Assembly: GCA_036429605.1 (NCBI GenBank)
Contig: CM071591.1
Span: forward strand, 1,550,001-1,614,000
DNA from: Cladobotryum mycophilum
Taxonomy: Eukaryota; Ascomycota; Sordariomycetes; Hypocreales; Hypocreaceae
Length of the DNA: 64,000 nt
Direction: 5' to 3'
Shown piece by piece: positions 32,159-44,904 of this stretch (the stretch's first letter is position 1; the number at the start of each line of letters is the position of its first letter). The notes beneath the pieces were generated by a model. That model was not told where the DNA came from and made no database searches. It saw only the letters and a list, made by a program, of their open reading frames with translations. A program made the translations under genes and the position numbers.

Positions 32159-35131
32159 ATGGCCTCCAAGCGGAAGGCATCTGCGATGAACGCGGCGGCC
32201 GCGGACGAACCTGTAGATCCATCTGATGAGCTCATGTTTCTTTGTCTGGGAGGAGGTAACGAGGTCGGACGATCATGTCATATTATACAATACAAGGGCA
32301 AAACCGTCATGGTGAGAAGGGAACCTCCCCTACTTGCACAAGAAGAAAATTGGGCATAACTAACGTTCCGGTGGGTTATATAGCTCGATGCTGGTCAACA
32401 TCCTGCGTACGATGGTCTTGCTGCGCTCCCATTCTACGACGACTTTGACCTTAGCACGGTAGATGTGCTCCTCATCAGCCAGTAAGCGATAACCCCCTGC
32501 ACGTTTTCTCCAGAGAGTTGGGGGCTGGATAGAGCGAAGGACAAGTTGGCTAGGGATGATGGACATGTCGCCCCCGTATTTCCAGTGTTTGCGCTCCAGG
32601 TTGCTGTCTCTCCGCGTATCTCTGCACTTCCGCTCTCTGTCCACATGTATACCAGAATCAATACAATATGTTCTTCGCCCGCTCCTACTCTGCCCGCCTA
32701 TCACTCGTGATGTCAGCTATCGGAATAGCTTCTCCCGTACCATCCAGCTCGTCGTCGTCCATATAGGTAGTCCTATGCTAACCCGTACGCTCAGTTTCCA
32801 TATCGATCATGCGGCGTCATTGCCATATGTCCTCGCAAAGACCAATTTCCGTGGACGAGTCTTTATGACCCATCCGACAAAAGCCATCTATAAATGGTTA
32901 ATCCAGGACAGTGTTCGAGTTGGCAACACGGCTTCAAACTCGACCACACAACCCATCTATACCGAGCAGGATCATTTAAACACATTTCCCCAGATCGAGG
33001 CCATTGATTATCATACTACACATACCATCTCATCTATCCGAATTACTCCTTATCCAGCCGGTCATGTCCTCGGCGCGGCCATGTTCCTCATCGAGATTGC
33101 CGGCCTGAATATCTTCTTCACCGGTGACTACTCCCGCGAACAGGATCGACATCTTGTTTCGGCAGAGGTGCCTAAAGGTCTCAAAATCGACGTTCTCATC
33201 ACCGAGTCTACATACGGCATTGCTTCTCACGTCCCGCGACTAGAAAGAGAGCAGGCTCTCATGAAATCCATCACCAGCATTCTCAATAGAGGAGGGCGCG
33301 CGCTGCTCCCCGTATTCGCCCTCGGTAGAGCACAGGAGTTGCTCCTCATTTTGGACGAGTACTGGGGCAAGCACCCAGAGTTTCAAAAGTTCCCCATCTA
33401 CTACGCCAGCAACCTCGCAAGAAAGTGTATGGTCATCTATCAGACCTATGTCGGTGCCATGAACGATAATATCAAGAGACTTTTCCGAGAGCGCATGGCT
33501 GAGGCAGAAGCGAGCGGTGATGGAGCAGGCAAGGGCGGCCCCTGGGACTTTAAATACATTCGGTCCCTGAAGAATCTTGACCGATTCGACGACGTGGGCG
33601 GCTGTGTTATGCTTGCTAGTCCTGGTATGCTTCAGAACGGTGTCAGTAGAGAACTCTTTGAGAGATGGGCACCCAACGAGAAAAACGGCGTCATCATCAC
33701 GGGCTACAGTGTAGAGGGCACCATGGCGAGGCAGATTATGCAAGAGCCGGATCAGATTCAAGCAGTCAGCCTACGCAGAATGGTCGGTTCTCGACGGGGA
33801 CCGGCTGCCGATGGTGAAAAGCTCATGATTCCTCGACGATGCAGTGTTCAGGAGTACTCGTTTGCCGCTCATGTTGATGGTGTAGAGAATCGAGAATTCA
33901 TCGAGGAGGTCGCAGCACCTGTTGTGGTACGTTCATATTCCCCCCAATTTACTACTATACGAGTCTCTCCAAGACTGGTGGCATCCTTTCCTTTACAATA
34001 TGCTGTTCCTCAGGGCACATTTAAGCTAACGTTCAATAATCAGATCCTCGTCCACGGTGAACAACACAATATGATGCGTCTCAAGTCCAAGCTCCTCTCC
34101 CTCAACGCCAACAAATCCACAAAAGTCAAAGTCTACTCCCCACGCAACTGCGAGGAGCTCCGCATCCCCTTCAAGGCCGACAAGACCGCCAAGGTTGTCG
34201 GCAAACTCGCCTCCATACCGCCCCCCAAAACCTAGACGCATCCGCGCCGCTGGTCACGGGCGTGCTCGTGCAAAACGACTTCAAGCTCTCGCTCATGGCG
34301 CCGGAGGACTTGAGAGAGTATGCGGGGTTGAATACGACGACGATTACGTGTAAGCAGCGGTTGACGCTGAGTGCGGCGGGTGTGGATCTGGTGAGATGGG
34401 CGTTGGAGGGGACGTTTGGTGCCGTTGAGGAGTTGCCCGAGATGCGCCGCGCAAAGGCCGTCGACGGTGGCTCCATGGAAATCGACACGATGGAAGAAGC
34501 GGACGAAGAGGTTGCCCGTCTTGTGGCAGCTTACCTCGTCATGGGCTGCGTCGCCGTGCGCTACCGCTCCAGCGGCGAGGTAGAACTCGAATGGGAAGGC
34601 AACATGCTCAACGACGGCATCGCCGACTCCGTCATGGCCGTGCTCTTTTCCGTCGAGAGCTCCCCCGCGGCAGTGAAGCGCTCTTCATCAAACAGCAAGC
34701 ACTCCCACTCCCACGCCGCCGATCCGGAGAGCAAGAACCCACACTCGCAAAGCTCCCCCGAGGACCGTCTCGAGCGACTCATGTGGTTCCTCGAAGCGCA
34801 GTTCGGCGCCGACAACGTCGCCCCCGTCGAGATGCCCAAGCTCCCTCCCCTAATCAAGGGCGAGGACGAAACAGACGGCTCCGAGGCCATGGCCATTGAC
34901 GAAGGAAACCAAGAAGACACGGAACAACTAGAGGAGAGGCAGCAAAAGGAAATCGCCCGACTTCACAAGATCGGCATACCCGTTCCGGGCGTTTCCATCA
35001 AGGTAGACAAGATGCTCGCTACAGTTTGGCTAGAGGATCTCGAGGTGGAATGCACCAACAAGGTATTCGCAGATCGCGTACGGGCGGTAGTCGAGCGAGC
35101 AGTAGAAGTCACCGCCCCCCTATGGGGCTAA
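32159..35131 (+). CDS. YSH1: mRNA 3'-end processing endonuclease YSH1 / CPSF-73 (apparent 1-base frameshift)
   Basis: Metallo-beta-lactamase/beta-CASP endonuclease of the cleavage and polyadenylation factor; it cuts pre-mRNA before poly(A) addition. Exons: 32159-32311, 32384-32481, 32795-33926 and 34044-35131. Zinc motif HFHIDH (residues 84-89) is rebuilt across the 313-nt second intron. Also visible are PYPAGHVLGAAM, FTGDYSREQDRHL, the beta-CASP segment FALGRAQELLLILDEYW, LASPGMLQNGVSRELFERW, GYSVEGTMAR, SFAAHVDG and HGEQHNMMRLKSKL. In the last exon the frame hits TAG at 34,233 just after the C6 run at 34,221-34,226; the expected continuation (LVTGVLVQNDFKLSLMAPEDL) lies in the next frame. 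One added C gives 823 aa in all, with a fungal-type acidic insert near residues 660-760. The 3' end converges with VPH1, 239 bp apart. An essential gene, so sequence error is the likely cause. Confidence 0.93.
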
Positions 35132-35370
35132 GTAAGAAGAGATAGGCCGGGAAAGGGATGACGGGTAATTTTCAGAAAAGATACCATAGCATATGAAATG
35201 AAGACCATCGATTCATTAAGCACACACAGATGAGTTTTAAATCTTAGTCTAAAATACAACCGCGATAGTAGTCATACAACAAAAAAGGTGCTAGCTAGGT
35301 CTACAGATGAAGAAACAATGCGACGCTTTACAGCCGGCCCTTGTGAAAACTCCCCCTCCCGAGCCTATTA

Positions 35371-38209
35371 TTACTCCAGGTAGCTCTTCAACTCATCCGA
35401 CTCTTCCAACAATGTATTGAACGAGAAAGGTTGGAACGGCCAACCTGCAAATTCTGCAAACTTGGAGAAGGACTCAACCCACGCCAATCTAAGAGAATGC
35501 AACATGGCACTCGTACCCTCCATACAAACCAAAATGGCGATTGCTGGTGCTACTGTTAGCAAAGCGTATCCTCAATCAAGGAGGGAGATAGATTAACTTA
35601 CTCAAAAAGAACCACAAATAAAAGCCGATAACAATCATAATGACACCCGTAATACCAGGGGTCTTCAGGCAGGGGCCGAGAGTCATGTCCCACAAGACGA
35701 CACTGAGCTGCTGGTGGGCAAGTGACAAGGCCCAAAGACGCAAGTAAGAAGCAGTATGAGAAACGCAATTCAAGCAGAATTCTATAAATAAATAAAAGAG
35801 GTTAGATAGATGCCTTTCAAACATGTTCAAGGGGGAATGTTACGTACCAATGGTGTGGATGACCTGGTGAATCATCTCCTCACTAAATTCAAACTCCTCA
35901 TGCTCCTCATCGAGATTTTGAGAAATCATTGCAACGCCCTCGCCATCTTCATCAAAGCTGTTACCGTGTCCATTGGCCAAGCCTTCATTCTCATCATCTC
36001 CATCCAGGGCGCTAACCCGGGATTGCTCGCCAATACCGCGGTAGCCGTGAGCCTTGACCTGGTTGTGCTGCCATCGAAGATACAATGGCTTGAGGAAGAG
36101 CAGAACAGGTACCTGAGCAAAAGCAAGAAGTAGCAAGATGGTTTGAACATATTCCTGTCCAGGGTACAAACGCACGTCAAGTTTACCAGGCTGCAAGAAC
36201 ATGTAGATCAGCATGTTGAGAAGTCCAGGAGGCTGCATGTCAGCGGCCGCCCAGTCCACAGTCCACTTGTAGATGATACAAATCACAAGGTAGCCGAAGA
36301 TGGACTGGAAGAAGATCATGCCAGGAACAAAGTTACCCCAAATGTCAATGGGCTTCTTGAAGTGCCTGGCGTTGATGTATGAGAAGCAGAGAGAGTAAGT
36401 CATGTGAGCCCAACCAAGGATGATACTCATCTTCATCTTGTAACTGTTGCTGAAGAGGAGATCATTATCGGTTCCGTGCCAAGCCCAGTCAATACCAAAG
36501 GGGTAGCGATAGCCCTCGCTATTCAAAGTAGCAGACAAGGCCATTCTCTCCTTCCAACCGTCAGGACGCTGGTACTCCCAGGCACTGGGGAAGAGAGTCA
36601 TAGACTTGGAGAAGGCATCATTGTAGATGAGACCGGTGAAAAGAGAGAAGACAGCCATGACCAAGGCAATGTATCGACCGTAGAAGATCATGGCAAAGAG
36701 TTCAAAGGTAACCTTCTTCAGGGACTTTTCCCAGTAGATCATAGCCACTGCAGCGCTCAACATAATGCAGGCATGTCCAAAATCGCCAAACATGACGGCG
36801 AAGAGGAATGGGAAGGTAACAATGACCGGCATGGCAGGGTTGACTTCCTGGTAGGTGGCGGTACCATATGCGTTGACGATAGTCTGGAAGCCCTCGGTGA
36901 ACTTGTTTGTCTTCAAGTAAGTCGGGGGCTTCTTGTTAGTTCGAATCTCGTTAACAATGGACGGAACCGATAGGCCAGCTCGGTTGGTGACATCCTGAAG
37001 AGTCGACCTGATGAGGGCCATGTCATTGGTAGGGCACCAGGCCTCGGCAATGAGAGTTCGGCGAGCTCTGTCATATGAGAAGAGGTTGAGTGTACTATAC
37101 ACAGCCTTCTCTTTGGCAATAAGCACCGTCCAAGGAGACAGCGACTGTGAGATCTGATTCAGCTCTGCCTCAAGGGTAGCTTGAGTGTTTCGCAGGACGT
37201 TCTGAACATCCTCAAGACGGTTGTTGACCTCGTGAATCTGATCACGGCGAAGATCGCTGTTCTCATCAACGTTGTAGACATCGGCACCCATGGATTCGGA
37301 AATCTTGCGAATCTTGGCAAGAATCTCCTTACCGTGGGCAAAGATGACGAAGACGTTCTTGTGAATGGGCTCGTTGTTGGATGGGTCGATCAACGGCTCA
37401 GGAATCTCCGACTGGTTCATGTATAAGTTACCACGGAGGGTTCGCCACAGAATGCGCTCGAAAGCGGCGACACGGTCCCTGTTGATAACACCAGCAACAA
37501 AGCCAATATTCATGCCAGAGAAGGATCTCTCGACATCGGGGGCGGTATTGTGCTGCTCCACATCCGACAGGAGGGGAGCATCATCATTGTCGGTGGAGGC
37601 TGGGATCTCATCGACATTGCCGTGGGCACGATCAAAGAAGCTACCGGCCTCTCGCAAAACCCAGCGCCATTCGGTGAGGTCACCCTCACGCTTCTTCAGG
37701 GTCTCGTAGCTGTCGTTAAGGGCAGAGATTCGCTGCTCGAGCTTCTGGGCTCGCTCAGAGAGTTCATCGATTTCCGAGGTCGAGGGGAAGCCAGCTTCTC
37801 GACATCGAGATCTAGCTTTCGGAGTGGGATGCCGGCCTTTTCCATCTGAGCGTAAAAGTAGCCTGGGGGAGTGTGAATCATGTTAGAGAAGCATCTATGA
37901 TTGGCGGTAAGATTCTGTATGACGTACGCAGTTGTCGCTCGACATTGTCGAGACGTCGGATTTCTTGGGTAAAGGTTCGCTGAAATGCGCTAACATCTTC
38001 ATTAAGCTATAGTAAATGGATTGTTAGTTTTCCGCCCTCTTTTGATGCTATTTTCTCCATGATTGGGGTGGTAGGCTTACGTCGCGGAATTGACACAATC
38101 CAAGCTCACCAAGCGCGGTAACGACTTCTCGACCAATTTCGTTGGAAACATATAGCTGCACCATGCTCATGTCCGCCGAGCGGAACGGGGTGTCCTTACT
38201 GTGAGCCAT
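35371..38209 (-). CDS. VPH1: V-type proton ATPase subunit a (Vph1/Stv1 family; apparent 1-base frameshift)
   Basis: Membrane subunit a of the V0 sector; it carries protons across vacuolar/Golgi membranes during ATP-driven acidification. Exons: 38209-38081, 38006-37928, 37862-35848, 35781-35602 and 35549-35371. The cytosolic N-terminal half starts MSMVQLYVSNEIG...LGLCQFRDLNEDVSAFQR. The membrane half shows PFLFAVMFGDFGHACIM, FYGRYIALVMAVFSLFTGLIYND, ILGWAHMTYSL and HTASYLRLWALSLAHQQL with the essential Arg. The C-terminus is LHSLRLAWVESFSKF. The frame of 37,862 (YFYAQMEKAGIPL...VEKLASP) and that of the rest (STSEIDELSERAQKLEQRI) differ by one base at the G4 run 37,784-37,787 (CCCC on the coding strand). 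Restoring one base gives 861 codons. The last acceptor is ambiguous by 3 nt (35,550 or 35,553). Vph1 and Stv1 roles cannot be told apart here. Confidence 0.93.
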
Positions 38210-39089
38210 GGTGATGACGATCCGGGGCTCCAGGACTCAATTCAATGTTGTTGTGATGCTAGGAGGTAGCTCTTCGAGAGCATCAAGGGATGCCTCGCGA
38301 CGTATTATGCGCTACTCCTGCAGATGTAGCGCAGAGCTGACGCCCGGCTTACTGGTTGTTCCGTACCTGAAAATATCACGTGGTGGCTGTGTGGAACGCT
38401 GCAACGTCACGCCAATCTTGGCTGCAGGAATGGTGATGGTGATGATAGTGAGGATAAATAATAATACCGGGATGCCAGTCTTGAGGGAAAAGGAAAAAGA
38501 AAAAAGAAAAAAAGGAAGAAGAAACAGTTATACCATTAAAAGCATGATGCAATTAAATAGTATCCTAATTTATTTAAATCCCATTGATTGACTGAACAGT
38601 ATAAACTTGCAACTGAGGTTTATTACTTCGCCACAAACCAAGAAAAAGGCACCAGGCTTCCATTCAGCTATTAATGGATACGTCAAAAAAGGTATCAACC
38701 TTCACCATCATAAACATGCACGAGAACCGCTGCGTCATACTACTAATGAGCAAATATCTTTAATTGAACAGTTATATTTAATGAAACTGAGCATAAAAAT
38801 AAAATAAACTAAACAATGATTGATAGTACTCTATGGATATCACTTCATGCATTATCCCGTTTTCCTCGCCAAATCGCTTTCAATGTCGCTTTTTCCAGGC
38901 ACGTAATCACTTTGTTTTGTCCCGCCACCGAAAGCAAATGAGAAAAACAGTTTTTAGTTGTCGAGTACTTCATATCCCAAAATCCCCAAACACCAAACCG
39001 TGAAAAATATGAGCAAAGATGCATCATGCCGTTTATCGTAAAGAAAGTCCGCCAAACTTTTTATGTGGTATCCGTTTTCGTTTCTTATT
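38210..39089. other. intergenic VPH1 / F-box-LRR gene
   Basis: VPH1 promoter plus the 3' flank of the F-box/LRR gene. A/T-rich between 38,480 and 38,830 with an AAAG-rich stretch. No gene recognised. Confidence 0.5.
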
Positions 39090-40987
39090 TCAAAGTCGCC
39101 GACCAAACATGAAAGATCCGTACATTCCTCCCACCTCTGCGACGGCAACGGGGACCTTTCTCATTCCCCAGCTGTCGGCGCCGTGCTTCCACCATCTGCC
39201 ACCGTGGTCCCTGGTGGTTCCGTCTGGGTTCATTCGTACAAGCCAATATCGGCTACCAAACTCCTTGGCCGTCCAGCCAACTCGCTCAAGGTTCTTATTC
39301 ACCTTGGCAGCTCGTTCATAGGCCCGCTCCTCAATCTCCACCACACGGAGTGGCGCCGAAGCAGGGGCCAGCAACACACTGGCGCTTCCAATAATCGTAT
39401 CAACATCCGAGATATCGAGGTACTTAAGGTTGTGGGGGACGGCTTGCTGACCCTGGTAAAATAGGCTGTGGATATCATTCATTGCGAGACCCCGACCAAC
39501 TGCAAGCTCTTCCAGACTGTGCGCCAATCGTGTGAGCTCGGCAACGTGTGAAGCATCCATTCGGCTTCCCCTCAGGCTGAGGGAGCGCAAGGTAGATGGA
39601 AGCTTCGGTAGAAGCTGGTCCACATCCTCCTTACCAAGCAACAGGTGGCTGCTAGAGTCTGTGGCAAGACTCAAGAACACCAGAGACTGTGCCGCAGGAT
39701 GAGAGGAGATAAACTGAATCACCGCCTCAGAAGACAGGTCCTTGCACTTTGCGAGGTTGAGATGGGTGAGTCTGGCAGAGTGCGGGATCGACAAAAGCGC
39801 CTGGTCGGTGATGCGTGTGGCTGCAACGTCCAGATGCGTCAGTCGAGGTAGTCGAGGCAAGATGGTCTCGAAAACCGCAGAGGGTAGGCTCATGGACTTG
39901 TGGAATGAGAGTCTGGTGATTGAGAGAGTCTCAGGCCATGGCTCCTCAAGCACGGTCATGAAGTTCTTCTTGAACGTCAAGGAAGAGCATCCGCAGAAAT
40001 CTAGAGCCTGCATTTGAGGGGATTGGAAAAGCAGTCTTCTCAAAACGTCCGGGCTGAGATCCTCATCGACGTATTCCTGTACAAGGAATTCCTGCAGATA
40101 AGGAGTCAATTCCAGACACTGGGCAAGAGTCTCAGAAGTCAAGTTTCGGGTTTGCGCTCGCTCGCTGGCAGAGCTGAAAAGCATCGAAGGGTTAAAGTGG
40201 CTGAAGTCCAAACGCCGTACGATGGTTGCCAGCGCAGGGTACTTGGCAATGGTGGCGAGGAACTTTCGGAAGATGCGAGAGTGGGGGATAGTAATGTGTC
40301 GGTAGAGAGTAGTAAGAGTGGCTGCGTGAAGGGATCGGGAGGTTTGAAGGAGCGACATCAAATCGGCATTGCGAGTTGTTAGTCCATTAGGAGGTATCTC
40401 GACGACCAAAAGATCAATGATGGAGCCTGGCAGGCCATGTTAGAATGACTTCTCTCCGTCTTGGTATGAAAAGGACTATTAGACTTACCTAGCACCTCGT
40501 TTGGTAATCTCTCCAGAGGTGATGCACCAGTTGGGTTCGTCTCCGGAGATTTCTTGACTGGGGGAGTAACAGGTGTCTCCCATGTCATGTGCAGCTTGTG
40601 CAGGTCCTCGCAGCTCCGACTAGCCAGCTTGCCCTTGAGTGGAATCTCCCTCCATCCTCTGAAGCCATCGGCAGGATACCAAAAGCCATGAAGCTTGCTT
40701 TGAGGCCGGGTCAAGGGTGGTTGGAAGGTAGGTTGAGGAATCTCAGCTACCGGCGACTCATCAACAATGGCTTCCTCTGGCGCTTCGATGTAGGATGAGA
40801 TTTTGGAGCGAGTGAATGTTTGGGCGAGGCCATCGTCGTTTTCTCGGACAGAAGAGAAGGAGCTTCGAGATGCTGTATCAGAAGTTGGAGAAAGTGCGCG
40901 AGCCATGCTAGCACTCTTGATCGGGGGTGATGAACCAAAGTCGAAGACGGGAGCGGGACGGCGCTCCGAGAAGTTGGATAAGGCCAT
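39090..40987 (-). CDS. F-box and leucine-rich-repeat protein
   Basis: Predicted SCF ubiquitin-ligase adaptor of 611 aa. Exons are 40987-40489 and 40426-39090, joined by an intron with GTAAGT and a CCAG acceptor. The N-terminal 165 residues are Ser/Pro-rich and probably disordered. A WYPADGFRGWREIPLKGKLASRSCEDL stretch is followed by the F-box (LERLPNEVLG-SIIDLLV ... LQTSRSLHAATLTTLYRHI), which spans the intron. Leu-rich repeats then run from about residue 225 to 530, with the spacing LTHLDVAATRITDQAL, LTHLNLAKCKDLSSEAV, LRSLSLRGSRMDASHV and LKYLDISDVD. The tail RYWLVRMNPDGTTRDHGGRWWKHG looks conserved and specific, but I do not recall a named ortholog; Grr1- or Amn1-type LRR proteins are distant relatives. 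No frameshift found. Confidence 0.82.
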
Positions 40988-43900
40988 TTATATATAAATA
41001 AGTTACCAGGTGTGTCAAAAGAGATCGTAGAAGGTTGTAGCGCTAGAGCTAGTCGCAGAATGACTCTTTTGTCTGTGGGGGGTGGAAAGAAGTTAAAATA
41101 TTTCCACGGTTGGTTGGTGACACCAGGCGTATTTGGTCTAGATGATGGGTCGCCACGAAAGTCTCTTTTTTTTTGGTATCCCTTTTTTTCTTTCCTCGTG
41201 ATCTATTCAAGAAACAGAACAGAATCGCCAAGGAATCAAATTTCAATCAGAGGTAGGGAGGAATTAGCGGGGGGTGGGCTGCAATGTGGTGTGATGTGTG
41301 ATGGAGATGGAATGATGCTGGCACAGTATGTGTGCATGTACAAGTACAACAGAAATGCAATGGGGTACAGTCTCGGGCAGGTAGTCTGTTTGGAATGGGA
41401 TCAAACAGTAGCTTTGAAGAACTAGTAGAACATCGTGAGAAGTGAGAAGAGACCGGTGGCGGTTTACGCGGTGTTGGGTCTTTATGTGTAAAAAAGATGC
41501 AATGCATTGTGTAAGTCTTGGTGGATGTCTCGAGCCGAGCAGGGGTGTGCGATGTGCTGGCCCATGCAAAGGGGACAGACAGACCGGAAAAGAGAAGGAA
41601 AAAAGAAAAAGAAAAGAAAAAGAAATACACTAGGTCAAATTAAGCTGCAAAGGTTACTGGAGTACGCGGCAACCAGAAAGTTGCAGTATGGAGAAAGAGA
41701 GAGAGAGAGAGCAGCTAGGGGTGTGTGTAAACTCTGAGAGAAGATGGATGTGGATGGATGATGGGGATTGAGATGAAGCGTGGGTGAAGTGAGTGTGAGT
41801 GAGTGAGTGAGTCGGTGGCCAACAATAACAGAAAGAAAGAAAAACAAGTAACCAAGTTTGGGTACGAGAGCAAGGCAGTGGCCAGTCAAAACCACTGGCT
41901 CCAACGAGATGCAGCGCTTGTTCCATCAGGCTCCGTATGCCGGACTGGGGGGCGTAGGTTGTTTGCGCCACTGAGATGGGCCCTTTTTTTTTTGGTTTCC
42001 AGGCCCTTGATGATGGTCTTTGGGGGTCCTTGGAGGAGTGGAGGAGGGGGACCATCCAAGACAACCACCCAAGACCAACCCAAGGCCAGCCAGCACTTCA
42101 GGGATCCATCGGGGTCCCGGGGCGGCAACGTGCTGGCACGCGGCGCCCCATTAGCTCACAGCACGTCCGGATTGTGTAATGGAAACCGACGACTGGATAT
42201 TTTTTGTCCATCAGGTGAGCAATTCGTCGTGCAAGGGAGGGGGTTTAGTTGTTTAGTGAGTGTCGCTGGATCAATACTAGGAGGTGAGTAGGAGGTAAGG
42301 TTTCTTTGGGTGAGTCTCGAGTTCTCCGAGGAGGCATCAATTTCTTTCGTCCTCCCGTACCTTCTGTTGGGTTGATTGGCCTTTGGCCCTCCCAATGTTC
42401 CCTCCTTCCTCCCTCCCCCCGTCCGTCGTCATGTCCGTCCCCTCCGCCAAAAACGCAAAAGCCGCCCGGAATTCGGTTTACCTACAAGGCAGGTACAGCT
42501 TCGGCATGCATCCCGCCTCGTATGATGTACTCCGTAATTGTACTTTCTTACGAAATCCCCATATATGGCTACTACTAGGTAGTATATCTGGTTATTCCTG
42601 TGCATGTACGATGATGACACAAAACCACCCAAAATAATTGATTTATTGCAGCCGCAATGGCCGAAATATCCGAGTTTCTGTTACCTTACATACAACCTTC
42701 GCTCTCCCTCTCCATATTTATTTTTTTCATTCCCATTTTTTCCTTCCTCACCAACGCCTTGCGAATGCGGCGTTCTCGGGAGGCGCAGTCTTGCATGTAA
42801 AAGTGCCGTAATAGAAATTCCCACTTTGGCAAAGCACGGCTCTTTTTCCCACCATCACTTGGTTCATTTCTGCCTCTGCTGCTTCATCCCTTGTTTCTTT
42901 TTCCTTCCATTTCTTGTGTTAGTTAGTTTAGGAGTTGGTCTTTGCGTTCTTGTCTCTCCCTGTCAGCATTCGTTCTCTCAACAATATGGCCTCGTGACCA
43001 AATAGTGGTAAAGTCGCCATCCGAGGGCTATTATTGCTCAGCTTTTTCCTTGTCCCCGTCTGCCCAGACTCTTGGGAGACACATCCCAGCCGAATCGACG
43101 CGACCTTGTTATTGACCTAGCGAAAACAAAACAAAAACAAAAAAAAGAACCAACCACATTAATAACAGAGCTACCTAAACAGACTACTGTGCTATACTGT
43201 GCCTCCCGGACAGGCCCCATCTTTGTTGGGCGGTCATGGTCGTGAAGCCAAAATGCTAGATTAATGCGGAGAACAAGTGCAAGATGGAGTTTCCCATCGC
43301 TCGCCACGTTTGCTGTCTCGTGTTGTTTCGTCTACCCCCTCCATTAAAAGCGTGCGTTTGCCGTGCCGTGTTATGTACATACATATTACATATATGCTCT
43401 TCCTCTCTCCCTCTCACATGCTGTGCTGTGCTGTTCTGGCTCTGACCCATCTATCATCGCATCAGCTAATAATGTGGCATCCATGCTTAGGACGTTGGCC
43501 AATCTGCCAATCCCCCACAGTCTTTAGGTCAAGCCAGGCCCGGAAGAGCAAACATTCGGATCCATCCCATTCCATTGCAACGAACCATTGGGCTTGGGTC
43601 CTGCATTGGTCTGAGTACCTCTGACTAACAAAAACAAAGAAAAGGGCTTCAACAAGAGTCGGCACAGCCGAGTCATCATTCATCAAGCAAGGCAAGCAAG
43701 CAAATTAAACGTTGCACAACCTGAAGGGGCTACTCGTCAGCAAAGCAGGTCACGAGCCCAATTCTGTAACAAGAGCGACATCGCTGTTGATGAAATGGCA
43801 AGGCAAACAAGGCGAACGCAGCCTCCTATTTTTTTGGGTTTCCCTGTTTCCCCATGCATCGAATTTGAAAACATGACGCCGCATCGTAGAAATTTACCAA

Positions 43901-44904
43901 GGCGATTTCTGTAGACCGAAGCCAACCGCATCCCGTAGATCAGTAGTACGAGACTAATTCATTAGGTTGGCATCCATCCATACTTTTCTCTGCTTACCTT
44001 ACCATACTAACCTACCGATGTGTCATTCCATACTAAGGTTACAAAAACAACTCTGTAACACAGTTTTCTGGAAGTTGAGCCCATTTTTACCCAAACAATG
44101 ATTTTTGACGTCGTAGCGTGGGATTTTCTCTCCCAAGACATGCAGACCAAGCATCTTGGCAAAAACTTGGCATGTCAAAACCCAGAAAAAAATTTAAAAT
44201 CATTTATTTTCCCTTCTCTTTGCCGGGCAGGCATTCTGCATTGCATGATGCTTAATGCCGGGGGCTACCATTGACAGAAGTTTCGTCTTATTAAGCAGTG
44301 AGACATTGTTGAGCCTCCCTCGCTCGGCTCTGCCCATTTACACCGCTCTACGAGGTCACGTTTGAGCTCACGCATGAGATTCCAGACCTTTTTTTTTTTT
44401 TTTAACCAGGTTGCACTGAGAGCCAAGCTTTTTGGGTCTCATATATCCCCGCGCAGTATAATTCGACTCCCTTTGGACAGACCGTAATGTCGTGCCAAGA
44501 TACCGTCGCCAGGTAAGGGAGAGGCGTGCGGAAATACCTTGCAGTGTTAGGCAGCCAGCTACGAAGTACAAGGGATTGCCTCCATCAAATTACGGGGTAG
44601 ACGAGATCCATGGATCGTTGGTTCGTTAGTTCGTACCACTTTCAGTCGAGATCTTGAGATTTAATCTTCTTCCCTTTTTTTGGTAGTTGTTGAGATACAC
44701 TGCCGGCATGGACGCTGCATTGCCGCCTGCATAAAAAGAAGAGCCTTGCATAAAACCCATAAATTTCTATTGCTGAATCCTTGAACGCCGTAACGGTCAA
44801 CGCTGACGAGTCGATGGATGAAAGCCATGAACCACCATTGCATGCCAAGTCGGTGACGACCAGCCTCGTCGTAACAAAAATCATTAATTTGGCCAACCCA
44901 TTTT
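40988..44904. other. 3.9-kb gene-poor intergenic region
   Basis: Upstream of the F-box/LRR gene. It contains AG/CT-rich blocks (41,580-41,640; 41,690-41,715; 41,788-41,813 GAGT repeats), a G/C-rich patch near 42,000-42,160, GTACTCCGTA at 42,527-42,536 and a T16 run near 44,390. No protein family recognised on either strand. Its size suggests a long regulatory region or an unrecognised RNA gene. Confidence 0.5.

Noticed and set aside
36404..36973. 189-codon plus-strand ORF
   Set aside because: Lies antisense within the conserved membrane half of V-ATPase subunit a; shadow frame.
27243..38209. Programmed ribosomal frameshifting in TAF4, YSH1 and VPH1
   Set aside because: Sites differ in sequence, lack a common slippery heptamer, and none of these families is known to frameshift; missing bases explain all cases.
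41012..41425. 137-codon plus-strand ORF in the F-box/LRR promoter
   Set aside because: Composition is not gene-like, with no recognisable motif, and it overlaps the likely 5'UTR of the minus-strand gene.
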